From positions 12,998,288 to 13,062,287 of the forward strand of contig CM036251.1 in assembly GCA_020698575.1 (NCBI GenBank): 64,000 nt of DNA, given 5' to 3'. The DNA comes from Bostrychus sinensis. Lineage: Eukaryota; Chordata; Actinopteri; Gobiiformes; Eleotridae. Positions 60,691 to 64,000 of the stretch are shown here, one piece after another. The stretch's first letter is position 1. Each line of letters begins with the position of its first letter. A model generated the notes under the pieces. The model did no database searches, was not told the origin of the DNA, and saw nothing but the letters and a program-made list of their open reading frames with translations. The position numbers and the translations under genes were made by a program.

Positions 60691-62739
60691 TACATTCCAT
60701 GTTCAAACTGTCGGCCTCTGGTGCGACAGGAATGGCCACACCAGAAGTGTGGCCGAAGTTACACTCGTTCAGTATCCGGTTTGGTGCGATTTGATCTGTG
60801 TAGATTGACATGGACTGGGAGCGGCGTCGCATGAAAATAGAATTGGGGCGTATCTCCGGTGAAGCGCCGCACACTCTCGCGCCAGAGACACGCCGCGGCA
60901 GTGAAAACGCTCTGATTCACTAGAAAGGAAGTGTATTTGAATCGCAGTACGCGGCGCTTACGCTTGCAGTGGAATTTGGGGGTTAGATCTTTGAGTTCAG
61001 CTGAAAAATGGGAGCAAAAAAAACAGGGTTACGTTTAAATTTTTGTTCAGTGTATAGAGTTATTTATTTAATACGCATTCAAAGTTGCATTTTTATATTT
61101 TAACCATATATAAATAAAATTTTTCACTATTATTAACAGAACGTGTGACTGTGGTGAGCAAGCCATTTATTTGGGCCGAGGTCTTTATTAGGAATTGGCT
61201 GTGGAAAATACTTTTAAGTAGTGGCGATTGCTTATTGACAACAAGGGAAGCTGCATTTCCCCTAAAAGTGTATAAAATAAATGGTCCAATATGCACTGCT
61301 GAATTTCATAAAAATAGATATTAAGTTACATTAAAAGTCCGCTAGCATGTGTTGCATTTCGTATGTTGTTCATTAATCCTCCTCCTACACCCCTAACTTT
61401 TTAGTCACACTTTTATCCTAAGCACGAAAACATGCACCAATAAAGAACTAACACCAATAAAGAAAAATTCTAATAGTCAATAATTCAAATTTTTGTTTTC
61501 ATGTTTACAATGATTAACTTAAGTCATCATCATACATAGCAATTCATTCTGTTTATGAAATTAAACCCCTTAAATTCCAGTTTATGTGGTGCATACACAT
61601 CCAGCTCACACAGAGGCACCTGCACTCAGTCTGGGCACAGTTTCTACAGTGCACTGATTCACATCTCAGTAAAGACTACATTTTGGATGTGTGCTCACGC
61701 AAACACAAATAAACTAATTTCTCACACACTTTCACAATTTAGGACAACCCTAAAACACGCCCAAATGTTGTTGTTTTTTTTTTTTTTTGCCTTGCAGGTG
61801 TGATCATTTATACAACAGTATTTCTCCATTTAAACCTCTAACTGCCATATATGGGGAAATGGGGCTACCTAGTAGAAAACAATAAAAACTGAAATTCCAA
61901 TCCCTCACTATCACGAATCCATAAAATACTTGATAAAAATGTGAAATTATATTACAATGACAGTGTATTATATAAATGTTGTTTGAATGGGAGTCAGTGG
62001 CTCAAAAAATGTGTTGGGGTAACATTTTTAAGAGAATTTTTCTAAAAAAAAAAAAAAAAAAAAGATATTTTAAAATTCATTCAAAAATACACACCTGACA
62101 CAAAATTTATGCCATTTGAAACAACACAGCAAAAGTTATCCACAAAAAACAAATGCAAAACATCAGAAAATGTCTTAGGGGTGTAGGAAGGTTAATCAGT
62201 TGTTAAGTCTGGTTCTCTGAGGCAATCCTCCTCTCACTTCAGAGCAGCTTGGACACTGGATAAATCCCTATTGCCACTGACCTTCAGTGGATTCCTATGA
62301 GAAAATGCAAGATGATTGGATAAATAAGCCAAAATTGTCCCGTGACGCTGGCTGATTGATGATGATTGGAGGAACTGGCGTAAGATTTTGACAGACAGCA
62401 GTGAGCGCCTATAGCGGCCTGCTGTTCACCGGCCTCACAGCATGTGATGAACTGGAGCAACAGAGGAGGCAGACGTGTGCTGAAGGCGCCGTGTGGAGAT
62501 TAAAGCAAAGAGCTTTACTTCATTTTCACCGTTAGTACAGACTAGACACTAAATAAACAACAGTTATAGTGCTGTTGAGTTTGCATCTTATTTTAGTTTT
62601 GTTTGTGTGTTCATTTAATATCACTGTGGGAGGGAGACAAGCTGCTAGTTAGCCTGGGATTAAATGTTTTCAGCTTCCCCTGTGTGGAAGACCAGCAGCT
62701 GCCACTGCTTCCAAGGCAGATTAAGGTACCTGGGCTTTG
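60691..62739. other. BAAT/ACOT intron, no gene recognised
   Basis: A GC-rich piece at 60820-60975 (GCGCCGCAC, ACGCCGCGG, CGCGGCGC) looks repeat-derived. There is a T run at 61771-61788 and an A run at 62043-62063. Confidence 0.4.
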
Positions 62740-62744
62740 GGAAA

Positions 62745-62890
62745 CATCCGTTGTCCCTCCAGCGTGTCCTCAGTTTTCCCTCGGGGCCTCCTTCCAATGG
62801 GACATGCCAGAGCCACCTCAGCTGGCTCCTTTTACTGTGAAGGAGCAGTGACTCAACTCCAAGCTCTTCTCAGGTTCTCCAGCTCTCCAC
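62745..62890 (-). mobile_element. LINE 3'-region fragment, same family as 44029-44307
   Basis: CTCCAGCGTGTCCTCAGTTT, TGGGACATGCCAGAGCCACC and GCTGGCTCCTTTTACTGTGA match the C-terminal coding part, same orientation, with an internal deletion. Confidence 0.65.
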
Positions 62891-63103
62891 CAAGCAAGTA
62901 TAAGCTTTGCTAAAATTTTATGTCACTGTCAGATGAATGATCTAGTTTTGGTCTTTACTAAAATAAAAGCAAGGAAAGCTGTTGCTTGGAGAGAAATGTG
63001 TGTCATAAATTCAAACAGTATATATATGAGGATAATTCTGTTGTTTTTGTGTGACCTGACACACTTCACAGTGTTTTAAAGTCTATCTATGGTTCATACT
63101 CAC

Positions 63104-63198
63104 GTCAAGTTTGAGTGCAGGGTCTTCAGGGACTGGCAGGAGCACATCATGCCATATGACTTCCTGCCTTCTCATTGACGCGGATCTTGTATTGATTT
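63104..63198 (-). CDS. BAAT/ACOT-family gene, upstream exon (register break inside)
   Basis: The 3' two thirds of this exon read EVIWHDVLLPVPEDPALKLD in the same frame as the exon at 59958, and the donor GAC|GTGAGT is clean. The 5' third looks protein-like in a different frame (QYKIRVNE). Moving from one frame to the other requires one extra base near 63169-63171. The acceptor is taken as GTGATTTTAG|AAATC. The exon's role is the segment between the nucleophile region and the catalytic Asp. It could be a real frameshift (pseudogene), a sequence error or a misplaced acceptor. Confidence 0.65.
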
Positions 63199-63336
63199 CT
63201 AAAATCACAGTTTAATTTCATGTTGTTTAAGACATTTCATTCAAGCACAATGCCATACAATATCTGCATGTGACAGATGAATGTAAAAACGATGACAGAA
63301 TGACTGAATAAAGCCTTTGACAACAGAATAACTTAC

Positions 63337-63419
63337 TTTTTATGGTACTCCAAAATTTCTTTGATACTGCCTTCGACTGGTTGAATGTGACTTCCACTGT
63401 AACCCACTGCACACCTGAG
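63337..63419 (-). CDS. BAAT/ACOT-family gene, most upstream exon in window (tentative)
   Basis: This 83-nt candidate exon lies between AATAACAG|CTC and AAAAA|GTAAGT. In the preferred frame it reads LRCAVGYSGSHIQPVEGSIK and continues to KEILEYHKK. The 'CAV-SGSH' stretch resembles the family's strand after the nucleophile (hydrophobic residues followed by NGS or SGS). A second frame is also open through the exon and would keep register with the next exon, but it looks less protein-like. The exon carrying the GxSxGG or GxCxGG nucleophile must lie beyond the right edge. I am moderately sure it is an exon and less sure of its frame. Confidence 0.5.
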
Positions 63420-64000
63420 CTGTTATTAAGAATTATGTAGGACAAAACTAGCAGAAATACAAAAGAACAGGAAAGTGTGCCTGGCTTGATTATCTAACTA
63501 ACTCTACTGCTGCGTTCACACCGGAAACGTTTGAGGCTTCTGGGGCATCTGGTTTACATGTTAAGTCTAAGTAAACGTGCGTCTGGACGTTGAAGAGGTT
63601 ATTGAGCTAAAAAAGCTATGAATGTTGTTACTTTAGGTCATTGTAAGACTGGTAACACCAGGGTTAGGTTTTCTTATGCCTTTATGCTAAGTATTAAAGG
63701 TACACTCAAGCTTTGAGTAATCTATGTTATTCACATTTTGCTGGTTATACGTATAATCAAGCTTCATATAATCTTTATATATTTATTATATATTCGTTAG
63801 AGTAAAAAACTTCAGTGCTGTGAGTGTTTGCAGTGTCATGATAATGTAATGTGTTCATCTTCATGCATTCTTTGGGAAATGTGTGACTTTGGAACTGTGA
63901 GGGAAACACACTGGGCCTCACTGTAGGTAAGATAAAACATACACAGAGGGATAGAGTTTAATTTGGTTCCTGATTGTAGTTTAGTGTACCTGCCACTAGG
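63420..64000. other. Right edge, BAAT/ACOT upstream intron
   Basis: No exon with a GxSxGG or GxCxGG motif was found on the minus strand. Nothing else recognised. Confidence 0.4.

Noticed and set aside
60466..60834. Plus-strand frame of 122 codons
   Set aside because: It covers a LINE-like fragment and GC-rich repeat DNA, with no consistent domain.

Overview
The window is nuclear DNA from a ray-finned (teleost) fish. The evidence is vertebrate multi-exon genes with GT-AG introns, very long introns, and transposon families typical of fish: many small hAT-type elements, Tc1-like relics, TTAA-target elements, tRNA-derived SINEs, and a LINE 3' tail ending in repeated ATGG. There is no bacterial or viral gene layout. 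Most of the listed open reading frames are chance or antisense frames.

Two protein-coding genes are supported, both on the minus strand. (1) The 5' part of a group III metabotropic glutamate receptor, closest to mGluR8 (grm8; the a/b paralogue cannot be decided). Its first coding exon is at 46510-47031 and its second at 10984-11200, joined in phase 0 across a 35.3 kb intron. The next exon lies below position 1. A CpG-rich stretch at about 49.0-49.56 kb may hold the promoter and a non-coding first exon. (2) The 3' part of a BAAT/ACOT-family gene (bile acid-CoA:amino acid N-acyltransferase / acyl-CoA thioesterase), with coding exons at 63337-63419, 63104-63198, 59958-60038, 58928-59069 and 53555-53691. 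It carries the catalytic Asp and His; the nucleophile exon is outside the window. Its stop codon lies 6.5 kb upstream of the grm8 start, so the genes are head-to-tail. The two most upstream exons are out of register by one base, which suggests a frameshift, a misassigned splice site or an assembly error.

Everything else is repeats. Many have target-site duplications readable directly: hAT-like elements at 1717-3136, 4765-5725, 14971-15263, 23809-24342, 24539-24842, 34933-35406, 38161-38628, 53805-54964 and 55464-56304; TTAA-flanked elements at 4081-6025 and 9446-9826; a solo LTR at 17774-18398; a composite palindromic MITE at 12256-13609; Tc1-like relics at about 21260-22385 and 57347-58605; a Ty3/gypsy pol relic at 50529-51757; and a 0.86 kb minisatellite at 27.4-28.26 kb. 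Several are nested, and for two host repeats a related copy without the insertion sits elsewhere in the window, so relative insertion order can be read.

I found no convincing undescribed molecular system. The most interesting points are the BAAT/ACOT register break, the composite inverted MITE, the nested insertions, and a perfect 23-bp-arm palindrome at 55.2 kb. Splice sites, families and element ends come from reading the sequence and family knowledge; no search was run.
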